Assembly (NCBI RefSeq): GCF_036032445.1
Contig: NZ_CP107932.1
Span: 1,056,501 to 1,120,500, forward strand
Reading direction: 5' to 3'
From: Nocardia sp. NBC_00416
Lineage (GTDB): Bacteria > Actinomycetota > Actinomycetes > Mycobacteriales > Mycobacteriaceae
Length of the DNA stretch: 64,000 bases
The notes below the pieces were generated by a model. That model saw only the letters and a program-made list of their open reading frames with translations, did not search any database and was not told the origin of the DNA. Position 1 is the first letter of the stretch. Every line of letters begins with the position of its first letter. The translations under genes and the position numbers were made by a program. Of this stretch, positions 51,763 to 60,211 are shown piece after piece.

Positions 51763-53403
51763 CTACTCTTCGGTGAGTTGCCCCCCGGTGAGGCGCCAGC
51801 GGCGGGTCGCCCGCACGGAATCCAGCATCCGCCGGTCGTGTGTCACCAGAACGAGTGTGCCGGTAAAAGATTCGATGGCTTGTTCGAGCTGTTCGATGGC
51901 GGGCAGATCGAGGTGGTTGGTCGGCTCGTCGAGGACGAGCAGGTTCACTCCGCGGGCCTGCAGCAGGGCCAGGGCGGCCCGGGTGCGCTCGCCGGGCGAT
52001 AGGGTGTCGCAGGCGCGCTTGACATGCGGTCCGCGCAATCCGAACTTGGCCAGCAGGGTGCGGACTTCGGCATCGGGCCAGTCGGGCATCGCGGCGCTGA
52101 AAGTGTCGGCGAGAGTGGCGTCGCCGCGGAACAGACCACGCGCCTGGTCGACCTCACCGATCTGCACGCCCGAACCTAGTGCGGCGGTGCCCGTATCGGG
52201 GGTGAGCTTGCCGAGCAGCAGGGCGAGCAGGGTGGACTTGCCGGAACCGTTGGGGCCGGCCAAGATGATGCGGTCGGCCCAGTCGATCTGCGTGGTCACC
52301 GGTCCGAGGGCGAAGTCGCCGCGTGCGACTGTGGCATTGTTCGCCGTGGCGACGACGGAACCGCTGCGCGGCGCCGACGCGATCTCCATGCGCAACTCCC
52401 ACTCTTTGCGCGGTTCCTCGACCACGTCGAGTCGTTCGATACGGCGCTGCGTCTGGCGGGCCTTGGCGGCTTGTTTCTCGGTGGACTCGGCGCGGGTCTT
52501 GCGGCTGATCTTGTCGGAATCGTTCTTGGTCTTCCGCCGCGCGTTGCGGACCCCCGTTTCCAGCCAGTTGCGCTGCATCAGCGCCCGAGCTTCCAAACCG
52601 GCTTTGGTATCGGCGAATTCGTCGTACGCCTCGCGGGCGTGGCGGCGGGCGATCTCACGTTCGGCCAGGTAGGCGTCGTAGCCTCCGTCGTAGAAGCTGA
52701 CCTGCTGCTGGGCGAGGTCGAGTTCGAGGACGCTGTTCACCGTGCGGGTCAGGAACTCCCGGTCGTGGCTGATGATCATCAACGGGACCCTGACGCCGGT
52801 GACGAAGCGTTCGAGGCGTTCGAGGCCGTCGAGGTCGAGGTCGTTGGTGGGTTCGTCGAGCAGCAGGATGTCGAAGCGCGACAGCAGTACCGAAGCGAGA
52901 CCGGCGCGGGCGGCCTGTCCGCCGGACAGACCTGTCATCGGGGTGTCCAGTCCGCCGGCGAGGCCGTCGGTGAGCCCGAGGTCGGCGGCGACCTCCTCGG
53001 CCCGTTGATCGAGGTCGGCGCCGCCGAGCGCGAGCCAGTGTTCGAGGGCGGGGGAGTAGTCGTCGTCGCCGCCCTCGCCGAGGCGTTCGGCGGCCGCGTC
53101 CATGACCTGCTGGGCGTGCGCGACGCCGGTACGGCGGGCCAGGAATTCGAGCACCGTCTCGCCGTCGACGCGCTCGGGTTCCTGGGTCAGGTAGCCGACG
53201 GTGGCGTCGGGTGGGCTCAGCGTGATCGTGCCCTCGTCCGGGGCGCCGTCGGCGAGCATCCGCAACAGCGTCGATTTGCCCGCGCCGTTGACGCCGACCA
53301 AGCCGATCACGTCGCCGGGAGCGAGGGTGAAATCGAGGTCGGCGAACAGGGTGCGTTCGGCGTGCCCGGCCGATAGACCGCTGGCCTGCAATGTTGCGCT
53401 CAC
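51763..53403 (-). CDS. ABC-F family ATPase (ribosome-associated type)
   Basis: A 546-residue protein with two ABC domains and no membrane segment. The first domain has GVNGAGKS, signature LSGGQAARAG and Walker B ILLLDEPTNDLDLDG. The linker (about residues 240-340) is highly charged (ARRKTKNDSDKISRKTRAES), the ABC-F interdomain linker that reaches into the ribosome. The second has GPNGSGKS, LSPGERTRAA and LLVLDEPTNHLDLPA. ABC-F proteins protect or regulate ribosomes; some confer antibiotic resistance by target protection. The subclass is not determined. GTG 53403 is the start. Confidence 0.93.
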   Translation of the reverse strand: MSATLQASGLSAGHAERTLFADLDFTLAPGDVIGLVGVNGAGKSTLLRMLADGAPDEGTITLSPPDATVGYLTQEPERVDGETVLEFLARRTGVAHAQQVMDAAAERLGEGGDDDYSPALEHWLALGGADLDQRAEEVAADLGLTDGLAGGLDTPMTGLSGGQAARAGLASVLLSRFDILLLDEPTNDLDLDGLERLERFVTGVRVPLMIISHDREFLTRTVNSVLELDLAQQQVSFYDGGYDAYLAEREIARRHAREAYDEFADTKAGLEARALMQRNWLETGVRNARRKTKNDSDKISRKTRAESTEKQAAKARQTQRRIERLDVVEEPRKEWELRMEIASAPRSGSVVATANNATVARGDFALGPVTTQIDWADRIILAGPNGSGKSTLLALLLGKLTPDTGTAALGSGVQIGEVDQARGLFRGDATLADTFSAAMPDWPDAEVRTLLAKFGLRGPHVKRACDTLSPGERTRAALALLQARGVNLLVLDEPTNHLDLPAIEQLEQAIESFTGTLVLVTHDRRMLDSVRATRRWRLTGGQLTEE

Positions 53404-53568
53404 CAGGGGTATTCTGCCCCCATTGACGACAACGCCGAGACCTGGCCCGCCCGAGATCGGCGTGCGGCCGTAGGCCGGGCCCCCGCCGGCATCGAAGCGG
53501 TGTGCGGTATCGGGGCGTTCTCGGGGTGGGTGGCCGCCGCCGCGATGGCTACGAGGAATCCGTGTTCC

Positions 53569-54018
53569 TCACCGGTCGCGGGCGTCGAGCAAGCCCTGGA
53601 TATCGATCTTCGTCATGGCGTGTACCGCCGTGAGGACTCGTCCGGCCGCCGCCGGATCGGCGGCCGCCAGCAGCTCGGCGAGGGCTGTCGGGACGACCTG
53701 CCAGGTGACCCCGAATCGGTCGGTCAGCGAACCACCCGGGCCTTCTTTTCCGCCCTCGGTCAGGGCCGCCCAGGCGGTGTCCACTTCCTCCTGGGTATCG
53801 CAGTCGAGATACAGCGAGATCGCGCCGCCGAAGGTGAACTGCGGACCGCCGTTGTACGCGATGCACCGCTGCCCGGCCAGTTCGAAGGTCACGGTGGTGA
53901 CCCGGCCGTCCGCGTCGCGTTGCCGGTCGAGTACCGCGGACCCGGCGACGAGAGCGGTGTAGTGGTCGGCGGCCTCTTCGGCGCGGCCGTCGAACCACAG
54001 GAATGTGCTCGCTCGCAT
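53569..54018 (-). CDS. VOC-superfamily protein (PhnB-like)
   Basis: A 149-residue protein of the glyoxalase/VOC fold, PhnB-like group. It has FLWFDGRAEEAADHYTALVA, then VTFELAGQRCIAYNGGPQFT, SLYLDCDTQEEVDTAWAALT and DRFGVTWQVVPTALAELLAA. The Lys/Asp-rich GGKEGPGG and the WQVVP end are typical of the family once called 3-demethylubiquinone methyltransferase. Metal ligands are not clearly conserved, so an enzymatic role is unproven. ATG 54018 has GGAG upstream. It lies 26 bases after the FAD monooxygenase stop, as second gene in that operon. Confidence 0.87.
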   Translation of the reverse strand: MRASTFLWFDGRAEEAADHYTALVAGSAVLDRQRDADGRVTTVTFELAGQRCIAYNGGPQFTFGGAISLYLDCDTQEEVDTAWAALTEGGKEGPGGSLTDRFGVTWQVVPTALAELLAAADPAAAGRVLTAVHAMTKIDIQGLLDARDR

Positions 54019-54044
54019 GTTCTTCTCTCCTCTGTGTGGGTTTC

Positions 54045-55274
54045 TCAGTGATGTGCCGGGGTTCGGTATTCGTCGAGTTCGACTGTGTCGGCCACTTTTT
54101 CCATGCCGCGGCGAACGAGGCGCTTCGGCAGGAACCGCAGCATCCGGATCGTCTGGTTGCGCAGCCTGATCTGCAGGTGTGAGTCGGGCATGAGGCCGCC
54201 GTCGCCTGCGCTGCGGGCGAATTCCTGGGCTCGGTCCACGAACAGGCGCATCTTCTGCTCGTAGGCGGCATAGGAGCGCGTGTGGTCACCGTCGGCGGCG
54301 GCGAGTTCACCGGCCAGGATGTAGGCGCCGACGAGCGCGAGACTGGTGCCGATGCCGGACATCGGTGAGGCGCAGTAGCCGGCATCCCCCAGCAGCACCG
54401 TCCGGTCTCGCGACCAGGTGTCCATCTCGACCTGGAGCGTTCTGTCGAAGTAGAAATCGGGGGCGTCCCAGATGGCGTCGAGCATCGCGGGGACCTCCCA
54501 CCCGTCTTTCTCGAACGCGCCGTACACAATGCGCTTCTGCGCCTCGATATCGGCCCGGTCGTGGGGCAGCGGCTGCGAGCGCAGGAAGAATCCGGTCAGT
54601 GCGGTGCCGGGCTCGAGCTGCGGATAGATGGCCGCGGTCCGGCCGGGCCGGCCGTCGCCCGCGGGCACGGTGTACATCAACCGCCACCCGTCGTGGTCCA
54701 TCTCGGTGGCGGCGGTGAACAGCGACACGTAGGAGCCGAGGTCGCGAAGGTAGCGTTCGTCCGGGCCGAACACCAGCTGCCGGACGTTGGATCGCACACC
54801 GTCCGCGCCGATCAGCAGATCGAACATCTTCGGTTCGCTGTGTTCGAAACGGACCCGGACACCGTCGTCGCCCCGCTCGACGGCGGTGATCGCCTCGCCG
54901 AACATGTACTCGACGTCGGCGTGGGTGGTGTCGTAGAGGATCCGGGCCAGATCGGTGCGACGGATGGATAATTCGGCGACGGGACCGCCCGAATGCCCGA
55001 ACGCATCGGTGCCCATCTTCGCGACCCGCTTGCCCGTGCCGTCGACGAACGCCATGCCCCGCGCCCCGGTGGTCGCCGCGCGGATTCGCGCGACGATACC
55101 CATCTGCGCGACCACCTCGCGGGCGGTACCGCGGATATCGACCAGGTGACCTCCGCTGCGGGGCCTGGGGGCGCGTTCCACCACGGTCGGGTGGAAGCCG
55201 TACTTGTGCAACCAGTACGCCAGGGCCGGGCCGGCGATTCCGGCCCCGGATATCAGAATGTTCCGGTTCTTCAT
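54045..55274 (-). CDS. FAD-dependent aromatic monooxygenase (TetX/PHBH type)
   Basis: A 409-residue class A flavin monooxygenase. The FAD motif is ILISGAGIAGPALAYWLHKY, the dual FAD/NADPH motif LLIGADGVRSNVR, and the ribityl-binding motif VLLGDAGYCASPMSGIGTSL. ATG 55274 has AGGAG eight bases upstream; the open frame runs further without a ribosome site. Such enzymes hydroxylate aromatics, polyketides or antibiotics; TetX relatives inactivate tetracyclines. It is divergent from a GntR-TetR fusion regulator across a large inverted repeat and is the presumed target. Confidence 0.91.
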   Translation of the reverse strand: MKNRNILISGAGIAGPALAYWLHKYGFHPTVVERAPRPRSGGHLVDIRGTAREVVAQMGIVARIRAATTGARGMAFVDGTGKRVAKMGTDAFGHSGGPVAELSIRRTDLARILYDTTHADVEYMFGEAITAVERGDDGVRVRFEHSEPKMFDLLIGADGVRSNVRQLVFGPDERYLRDLGSYVSLFTAATEMDHDGWRLMYTVPAGDGRPGRTAAIYPQLEPGTALTGFFLRSQPLPHDRADIEAQKRIVYGAFEKDGWEVPAMLDAIWDAPDFYFDRTLQVEMDTWSRDRTVLLGDAGYCASPMSGIGTSLALVGAYILAGELAAADGDHTRSYAAYEQKMRLFVDRAQEFARSAGDGGLMPDSHLQIRLRNQTIRMLRFLPKRLVRRGMEKVADTVELDEYRTPAHH

Positions 55275-55439
55275 GGGTTCTCCTGCTGTCTCGTCGAGGC
55301 CGATGGATGGTCCGTCCGGCGGGGAGCCGGCGGGCGGGGAGGTGACCGCGAACACGGCGCGGTGAGCGCGTACGGTGTATCCACACCTGCGGCAAGAGTA
55401 GGCAGTATGCAGTGGGAATCACTAGTTTTGGCGTCGAAT

Positions 55440-55477
55440 AGTGTACTAGTGCGCTAGCGATAGTGCACTAGTACACT
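55440..55477. promoter_or_regulatory. Operator pair: 13-bp perfect inverted repeat
   Basis: AGTGTACTAGTGC (55440-55452) and its exact complement GCACTAGTACACT (55465-55477) are separated by 12 bases. Each arm is itself near-palindromic around CTAGT, so two dimer sites are likely. The site lies 40 bases before the GntR-TetR gene and 166 bases before the divergent monooxygenase. Confidence 0.8.
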
Positions 55478-55516
55478 TGGCGACGACATCGACCGAATCG
55501 AAGAATCGGAGGGGCA

Positions 55517-56482
55517 ATGTCGTCCGAGAGGCAGCAGCCGGGCCCGCCGTATCAAGTGATCGCCGCGCAGATCCGTGCCCGGATCGCGAGTGGCGACCTA
55601 CGGCCCGGCGAGCGGGTGCCCTCCATCCGGCAGATAGCCCAGCGCTGGGGGGTGGCGGTCGCTACCGCCACCAAGGTGACGGCGTCGCTGCGCGTGGAGG
55701 GTCTGGTCGAAGCGAAGGTCGGCTCGGGCACGGTGGTCAGCGCGCCCGGTGTTCCGGAACGGTCCGTCCCCGCGCCCGCGGGCGATCCGGGTGTCCCGGG
55801 GGCGCCGCGGCGGCCGGGGGCCACCGATCGGGAGCCGTACCGCAAGCGCCTGCTGCGCAGTGCCCTCGCGATCGCCGATACCGAGGGGCTCGAAGCGGTC
55901 TCCATGCGACGTCTCGCGGCCGAACTGGGCGTCGGCCCGATGTCGCTGTACCGGTATGTGGCGAACAAGGACGAACTGCTGACCCAGATGGCCGACGAAG
56001 CCTTCGGTGAGCTGGAGTTCCCGCGGCCGGGGGTGGACGGGTGGCGCGCCGACCTCGAACGGATCGCCCGTCTGCAATGGCAGTTGTGCCGCAAGCATCT
56101 CTGGCTGCCCAGGGTGGTCTCGTTCACCCGCCCCTTGCTCGTGCCCAGCATGATGGCGCACACCGAATGGGTTCTCCGAGCGCTCGACGGGCTCGGCCTG
56201 TCCGCCGACGTCCGGATGCGCGAAGCCCTCACCCTGCACTCACTGGTCCTCACGGTGGCGCTGTCGGTGGCGGAAGAAGCCGAAGCGGAGCAGAGTACCG
56301 GCGTCACTCTCGACGGCTGGCGGGCGGCGGCGCGGGCGCGCGCGCACGAACTCCTCGCCGATGGCCGGTTCCCGATGCTCGCGACGATTCCCGAGGATAC
56401 GACGGCCGATCTCGACGAACTGTTCGAATACGGACTCGCGCGTCACCTCGACGGTTTCGCCGTCTTGATCGCGGAGCGGTAG
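55517..56482 (+). CDS. GntR-TetR fusion transcriptional regulator
   Basis: A 321-residue regulator with two DNA-binding domains. Residues 11-75 are a GntR winged helix (YQVIAAQIRARIASGDLRPG, then VPSIRQIAQRWGVAVATATK). After a Pro/Gly-rich linker (residues 78-105), residues ~108-160 are a TetR HTH (LLRSALAIADTEGLEAVSMR, LAAELGVGPMSLYRYVANKD), and the rest is a TetR_C ligand domain with WLPRVVSFTRPLLVPSMMAH. ATG 55517 has GGAGGGG upstream. Doubling of DNA-binding domains is seen in some actinobacteria. It likely represses itself and the divergent monooxygenase from the inverted repeat at 55440-55477. Confidence 0.92.
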   Translation: MSSERQQPGPPYQVIAAQIRARIASGDLRPGERVPSIRQIAQRWGVAVATATKVTASLRVEGLVEAKVGSGTVVSAPGVPERSVPAPAGDPGVPGAPRRPGATDREPYRKRLLRSALAIADTEGLEAVSMRRLAAELGVGPMSLYRYVANKDELLTQMADEAFGELEFPRPGVDGWRADLERIARLQWQLCRKHLWLPRVVSFTRPLLVPSMMAHTEWVLRALDGLGLSADVRMREALTLHSLVLTVALSVAEEAEAEQSTGVTLDGWRAAARARAHELLADGRFPMLATIPEDTTADLDELFEYGLARHLDGFAVLIAER

Positions 56483-56762
56483 GGGCCGGCCGTGCTGCGA
56501 CCGTGACGCTTCCGGACGGCGCCACCTCCGATGATGCCGGAGTCGCCTGACAGCGGATGGGTATCGGGCGCCGGTCCCGTCGGAAGGGGCGGTGTCGGCG
56601 TCTACCGTCTCCGGTAAGACGACGACGGCGGGCGACGCGTCGCGAGCGGCCCGGCCGTCGGCCGGCCCTGATGATCAGGCTGCCCCGATAACCCACCGGT
56701 GGCGACGATGCACCGCTGGACGGTGCGCTTCTCGCGCAGCGAACAGCGGTGCGGGAACTCGC

Positions 56763-56897
56763 TCAGCGGCGTTTGGGTTCGAGGGTGGACTCGACCTCGG
56801 ACTTCTTGACGGCCTTGGCCTTCTTGTCCGCTCGTTTCTCCTTGAGGGATTTTCCGGACTTCTTTGCCGTGGAACTACGCGGAGATTTATCGGACAT
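56763..56897 (-). CDS. Small lysine-rich actinobacterial protein (44 aa)
   Basis: A 44-residue protein, MSDKSPRSSTAKKSGKSLKE then KRADKKAKAVKKSEVES and TLEPKRR. ATG 56897 has GAAGGA six bases upstream. About a third of residues are Lys or Arg, giving a strongly basic, probably disordered protein that may bind RNA, DNA or ribosomes. Closely similar short proteins (MSDKSPR...KKSGKSLKEKR) occur widely in actinobacteria, always annotated as hypothetical. It stands alone between the GntR-TetR gene and the betaine operon. Conservation of the N-terminal half is the reason to accept it. Confidence 0.8.
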   Translation of the reverse strand: MSDKSPRSSTAKKSGKSLKEKRADKKAKAVKKSEVESTLEPKRR

Positions 56898-57107
56898 GAA
56901 CGTCCTTCGAGTTGAGGACCTGAACGGTCCCGACCTCCGAACCGTACGTGATGCCGACGTCGTTCGTGCGGAAAGTGTTTCGCATCTCCGGTGATCGCGA
57001 ACCGCGCGTATCGCGAAGGGAGCCCCGGATCCTCATCGTCCCGGGGAGTGCGGTGACCCTATCGGCGGGCGCTGCCGGAGCGGAGCGGGCCCGCACGATG
57101 CCCTCGG

Positions 57108-58655
57108 CTAACGACCCGCGACGAATTCGGCGCAGCGCTCGCCGACCAGCATGACCGTGAGGTTCGGATTCACGGTGGTGAGCTCCGGGAACACCGAGGC
57201 GTCGGCCACCCGGAGGCCGTCGACGCCTTTCACCCGGAGCTCCGGGTCCAGCGGACTCATGGGGTCGTCGACGGCGCCCATCCGCACTGTTCCCGCCGGG
57301 TGATAGACGGTGTTGTGGGTGCGGCGGACGTAGTCGGCCAGTTCGGTATCGGTCCGGGTATCGGGGCCCGGGTAGAGTTCGCGGGCAATCCAGTCGGAAA
57401 GTGGTGCGGCCGAAGCGATGTCGCGGGCCTTCCGAAGACCGGCGATCATGACGCGCACGTCGTGGCCCTCGGGATCGGTGAAGTAGCGCGGGTCGACGCG
57501 CGGCTTGTCGCGGAAATCGCGCGAACGCAGTCGTACGGTGCCGCGAGAGCGGGCATGGGTGACATTCGGCGTGAGACAGAAGGTCTCCTCGGCAGTCGGA
57601 TACCCCTGCCGCAGTGTGTGCATATCGAACGGCACGCTGCCGTAGTGCATCATCAGGTCCGGTCTGTCCAGTCCGTCCACGGTCGGCGTGAAAATACCGG
57701 CCTCCCACCATTGCGTGGAACTGCGCACCATCGGCCGGGTCGTTTCGAAACCGATGACACCCTCCGGATGGTCCTGCAGGTGCGCGCCGACGCCGGGGGA
57801 ATCGACGAGTACGTCGATACCGTTCTCCCGCAGATGATCCGCGGGGCCGATACCCGACAGCATGAGCAGCTTCGGCGAATCGATGGCACCGGCGGAGAGG
57901 ATGATCTCGCGGGCGGCGGAGATCCGGGTGGTGCGGCCGAAGGCATTGTCGGTGATGTCCACTCCGACCGCGCGGCCGCCGACGACGACGATCCGTTTCA
58001 CCCACGAACCGGTCCGGAGAGTGAGATTGGGCCGGTCGAGGTGAGGATGCAGATAGCTCACCGACGACGACGATCGGGTCCCGTCGGCGCGGCGGTTGAT
58101 CTGGAAGAAGTTGGCGCCGTTGACGACGGTTCGCCCCGAATTGAATTCGGCGCGCGGGATTCCGACTGCCTCGCAGGAGTCGAGCAGCGCGACTCCGCAC
58201 GGGTCGTGCGGCGGCACGGTCATGATGTGGACGGGGCCGCCGCGGCCGTGATGATCTCCGGGGGCGTCGTTGGTCTCGATCCGCGCATACAGCCGGTACA
58301 CCGAATCCGCGCCCCAGCCCACGCAACCGTGGTCGTGCTCCCACGAATCGAGGTCCTCGCGGGGCGCCCAGAACGCGATGCAGCTGTTGTGGGAGGAGCA
58401 TCCGCCCAGCACTTTCGCACGTGCGTGCCGCATGAACGAGTTGCCGTTCTCCTGCGGCTCGATGGGGTAGTCCCAGTCGTAGCCCGATTCGAGCAGCTCC
58501 ATCCAGCGGTCGAGCCGCAAGACGGCCTCATCGCCGAGATCGGTCGGCCCCGCCTCGAGCAGGCAGACCGTCACCGCCGGATCTTCCGACAGCCGAGCCG
58601 CGACGGCCGCGCCGGCGGAGCCGCCGCCGACGATCACGTAGTCGTATTCGCTCAT
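57108..58655 (-). CDS. betA: Choline dehydrogenase (GMC oxidoreductase)
   Basis: A 515-residue GMC flavoenzyme. The FAD motif is YVIVGGGSAGAAVAARLSED, the GMC signatures are HARAKVLGGCSSHNSCIAFW and EIILSAGAIDSPKLLMLSGI, and the catalytic pair is His452 (VYHPAGTVRMG) with Asn496 (TTVNPNLTVML). It oxidises choline to betaine aldehyde and may go on to betaine. ATG 58655 has GAAGGGAG upstream. It is the last gene of a betT-betB-betA operon on the minus strand, following betB by 50 bases. Confidence 0.93.
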   Translation of the reverse strand: MSEYDYVIVGGGSAGAAVAARLSEDPAVTVCLLEAGPTDLGDEAVLRLDRWMELLESGYDWDYPIEPQENGNSFMRHARAKVLGGCSSHNSCIAFWAPREDLDSWEHDHGCVGWGADSVYRLYARIETNDAPGDHHGRGGPVHIMTVPPHDPCGVALLDSCEAVGIPRAEFNSGRTVVNGANFFQINRRADGTRSSSSVSYLHPHLDRPNLTLRTGSWVKRIVVVGGRAVGVDITDNAFGRTTRISAAREIILSAGAIDSPKLLMLSGIGPADHLRENGIDVLVDSPGVGAHLQDHPEGVIGFETTRPMVRSSTQWWEAGIFTPTVDGLDRPDLMMHYGSVPFDMHTLRQGYPTAEETFCLTPNVTHARSRGTVRLRSRDFRDKPRVDPRYFTDPEGHDVRVMIAGLRKARDIASAAPLSDWIARELYPGPDTRTDTELADYVRRTHNTVYHPAGTVRMGAVDDPMSPLDPELRVKGVDGLRVADASVFPELTTVNPNLTVMLVGERCAEFVAGR

Positions 58656-58705
58656 TTCCGCTCCCTTCGAGGTGGATCGCGGGTATCGACCGGGCTCCGA
58701 TGTGG

Positions 58706-60211
58706 TCACCGGGTGTCGGCGAACCATCCGGTCACACCCGGCCGCAGGTTCTCGTAGACATGCTTGGTTTCGCGGTACTCGTGCAAGCCGGACGGCCCCA
58801 ATTCGCGGCCGACACCGGAACGGCCGTAACCGCCCCACTCGGCCTGCGGCAGATACGGTCCGAAGTCGTTGATCCATACGGTGCCGTGCCGCAATCGGGC
58901 GGCGACCCGGCGGGCCCGGGCGGTATCCGACGACCACACCGCGCCGGCGAGACCGTATTCGGTGTCGTTGGCGACGGCGACCGCCTCGTCCTCGGTGCGG
59001 AACGTCTCCACGGTGACGGTCGGCCCGAACCCCTCGTCGTGTACGCACGCCATCTCGCGGGTGGCGCCGTCGATAACGGTCGGCAGGTAGAAGTAGCCGT
59101 CGTCCAGCACCCCCGACCCGCGGTCGCCGGTCGCGAACGCGCCGCCGGTGCGGATGATCGCGCCGTCGGCCCGGGCCTGTTCGACATAGGCGTGCACCTT
59201 GTCGCGGTGCGCGGCGGAGATGAGCGGTCCGGTCTCGGTGCCCGCGGCGTCGGGGAGCCCGATCCGGATCAGTTCGGCTCGCCGCACCAGCTCGTCGACG
59301 AAGCGGTCGTGCGCCGACTCCTCGATGACCAGCCGCGCCCCGGCCGAGCAGACCTGGCCCGAATGCAGGAACGCCGCATTCAACGCGTTGTCCACCGCGG
59401 TGGCCAGCCGGTCGCCGGTATCGCAGGCATCGGCGAAGATCACATTCGGGTTCTTGCCGCCGAGTTCGAGTGCCACCTTCTTCACCGTCGCCGCCGCCTC
59501 GCGGGCGATGACCCGGCCGGTGGCGAGACCGCCGGTGAAGGAAACCAGGTCGACATCGGGATGCGCGGACAGCGGCGCTCCGGCGGTGGCGCCGGCGCCG
59601 AGCACGAGGTTGGCCACGCCGGGCGGCAGGCCGAGGTCGTGCAGGACCGACAGCAGCAGTATCGAGGTGTGCGGGGTGAGCTCCGACGGTTTGAGGACGA
59701 AGGTATTGCCCGCGGCCAGCGCCGGGGCGACCTTCCACGCCGCCTGTAGCAGCGGATAGTTCCAGGGCGTGATGAGCCCGCACACGCCGAGGGGTTCGTA
59801 GACGATCCGGGAGTCGATATCGGGGGAGCCGGCGTCGACGACCCGGCCGGGATCCTCGGCCGCGAGCTTGCCGAAATACCGGAAGCAGTGCGCGATATCG
59901 GACATGTCGATATCGGATTCGTACGGCCGCTTTCCGGTGTCGCCGGTTTCGGCGCGCACGAACTCCGCGCGCCGCACGTCGATCGCGTCGGCGACTTTCA
60001 GCAGCAGGTCGCCCCGCTCCGCGGCCGAGGTCTGCCGCCACGGGCCCGTGTCGAAGGCGCGGCGGGCGGCGACGATGGCCGACACGGTATCGGCGGCATC
60101 CGCCTCGGCGACGATGCCAACAGCGTAATCATCCGCAGGACAACGGATTTCACGAACTTCGCCGGACGCGGCGGCCCGCCAGGCACCGTCGATGTACAGA
60201 GTCGCACTCAT
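58706..60211 (-). CDS. betB: Betaine-aldehyde dehydrogenase
   Basis: A 501-residue aldehyde dehydrogenase. The catalytic Cys288 is in FLHSGQVCSAGARL and the base Glu ~34 residues earlier in VALELGGKNPNVIF. The cofactor site includes VCGLITPWNYPLLQAAWKVA, and the C-terminal INDFGPYLPQAEWGGYGRSG and ELG pattern is typical of betaine-aldehyde dehydrogenases. ATG 60211 overlaps the betT stop by four bases. It oxidises betaine aldehyde to glycine betaine, an osmoprotectant. Context with betT and betA makes the assignment firm. Confidence 0.92.
   Translation of the reverse strand: MSATLYIDGAWRAAASGEVREIRCPADDYAVGIVAEADAADTVSAIVAARRAFDTGPWRQTSAAERGDLLLKVADAIDVRRAEFVRAETGDTGKRPYESDIDMSDIAHCFRYFGKLAAEDPGRVVDAGSPDIDSRIVYEPLGVCGLITPWNYPLLQAAWKVAPALAAGNTFVLKPSELTPHTSILLLSVLHDLGLPPGVANLVLGAGATAGAPLSAHPDVDLVSFTGGLATGRVIAREAAATVKKVALELGGKNPNVIFADACDTGDRLATAVDNALNAAFLHSGQVCSAGARLVIEESAHDRFVDELVRRAELIRIGLPDAAGTETGPLISAAHRDKVHAYVEQARADGAIIRTGGAFATGDRGSGVLDDGYFYLPTVIDGATREMACVHDEGFGPTVTVETFRTEDEAVAVANDTEYGLAGAVWSSDTARARRVAARLRHGTVWINDFGPYLPQAEWGGYGRSGVGRELGPSGLHEYRETKHVYENLRPGVTGWFADTR

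Noticed and set aside
51763..53403. Assigning the ABC-F gene to antibiotic resistance
   Set aside because: Resistance and housekeeping ABC-F proteins share these motifs; subclass needs a tree, and there is no resistance context here.
56887..60041. Very long open frames antisense or out of frame to betA and betB
   Set aside because: They are high-GC artefacts; the translations are Arg-rich and the motif-bearing frames of betA, betB and betT are clear.
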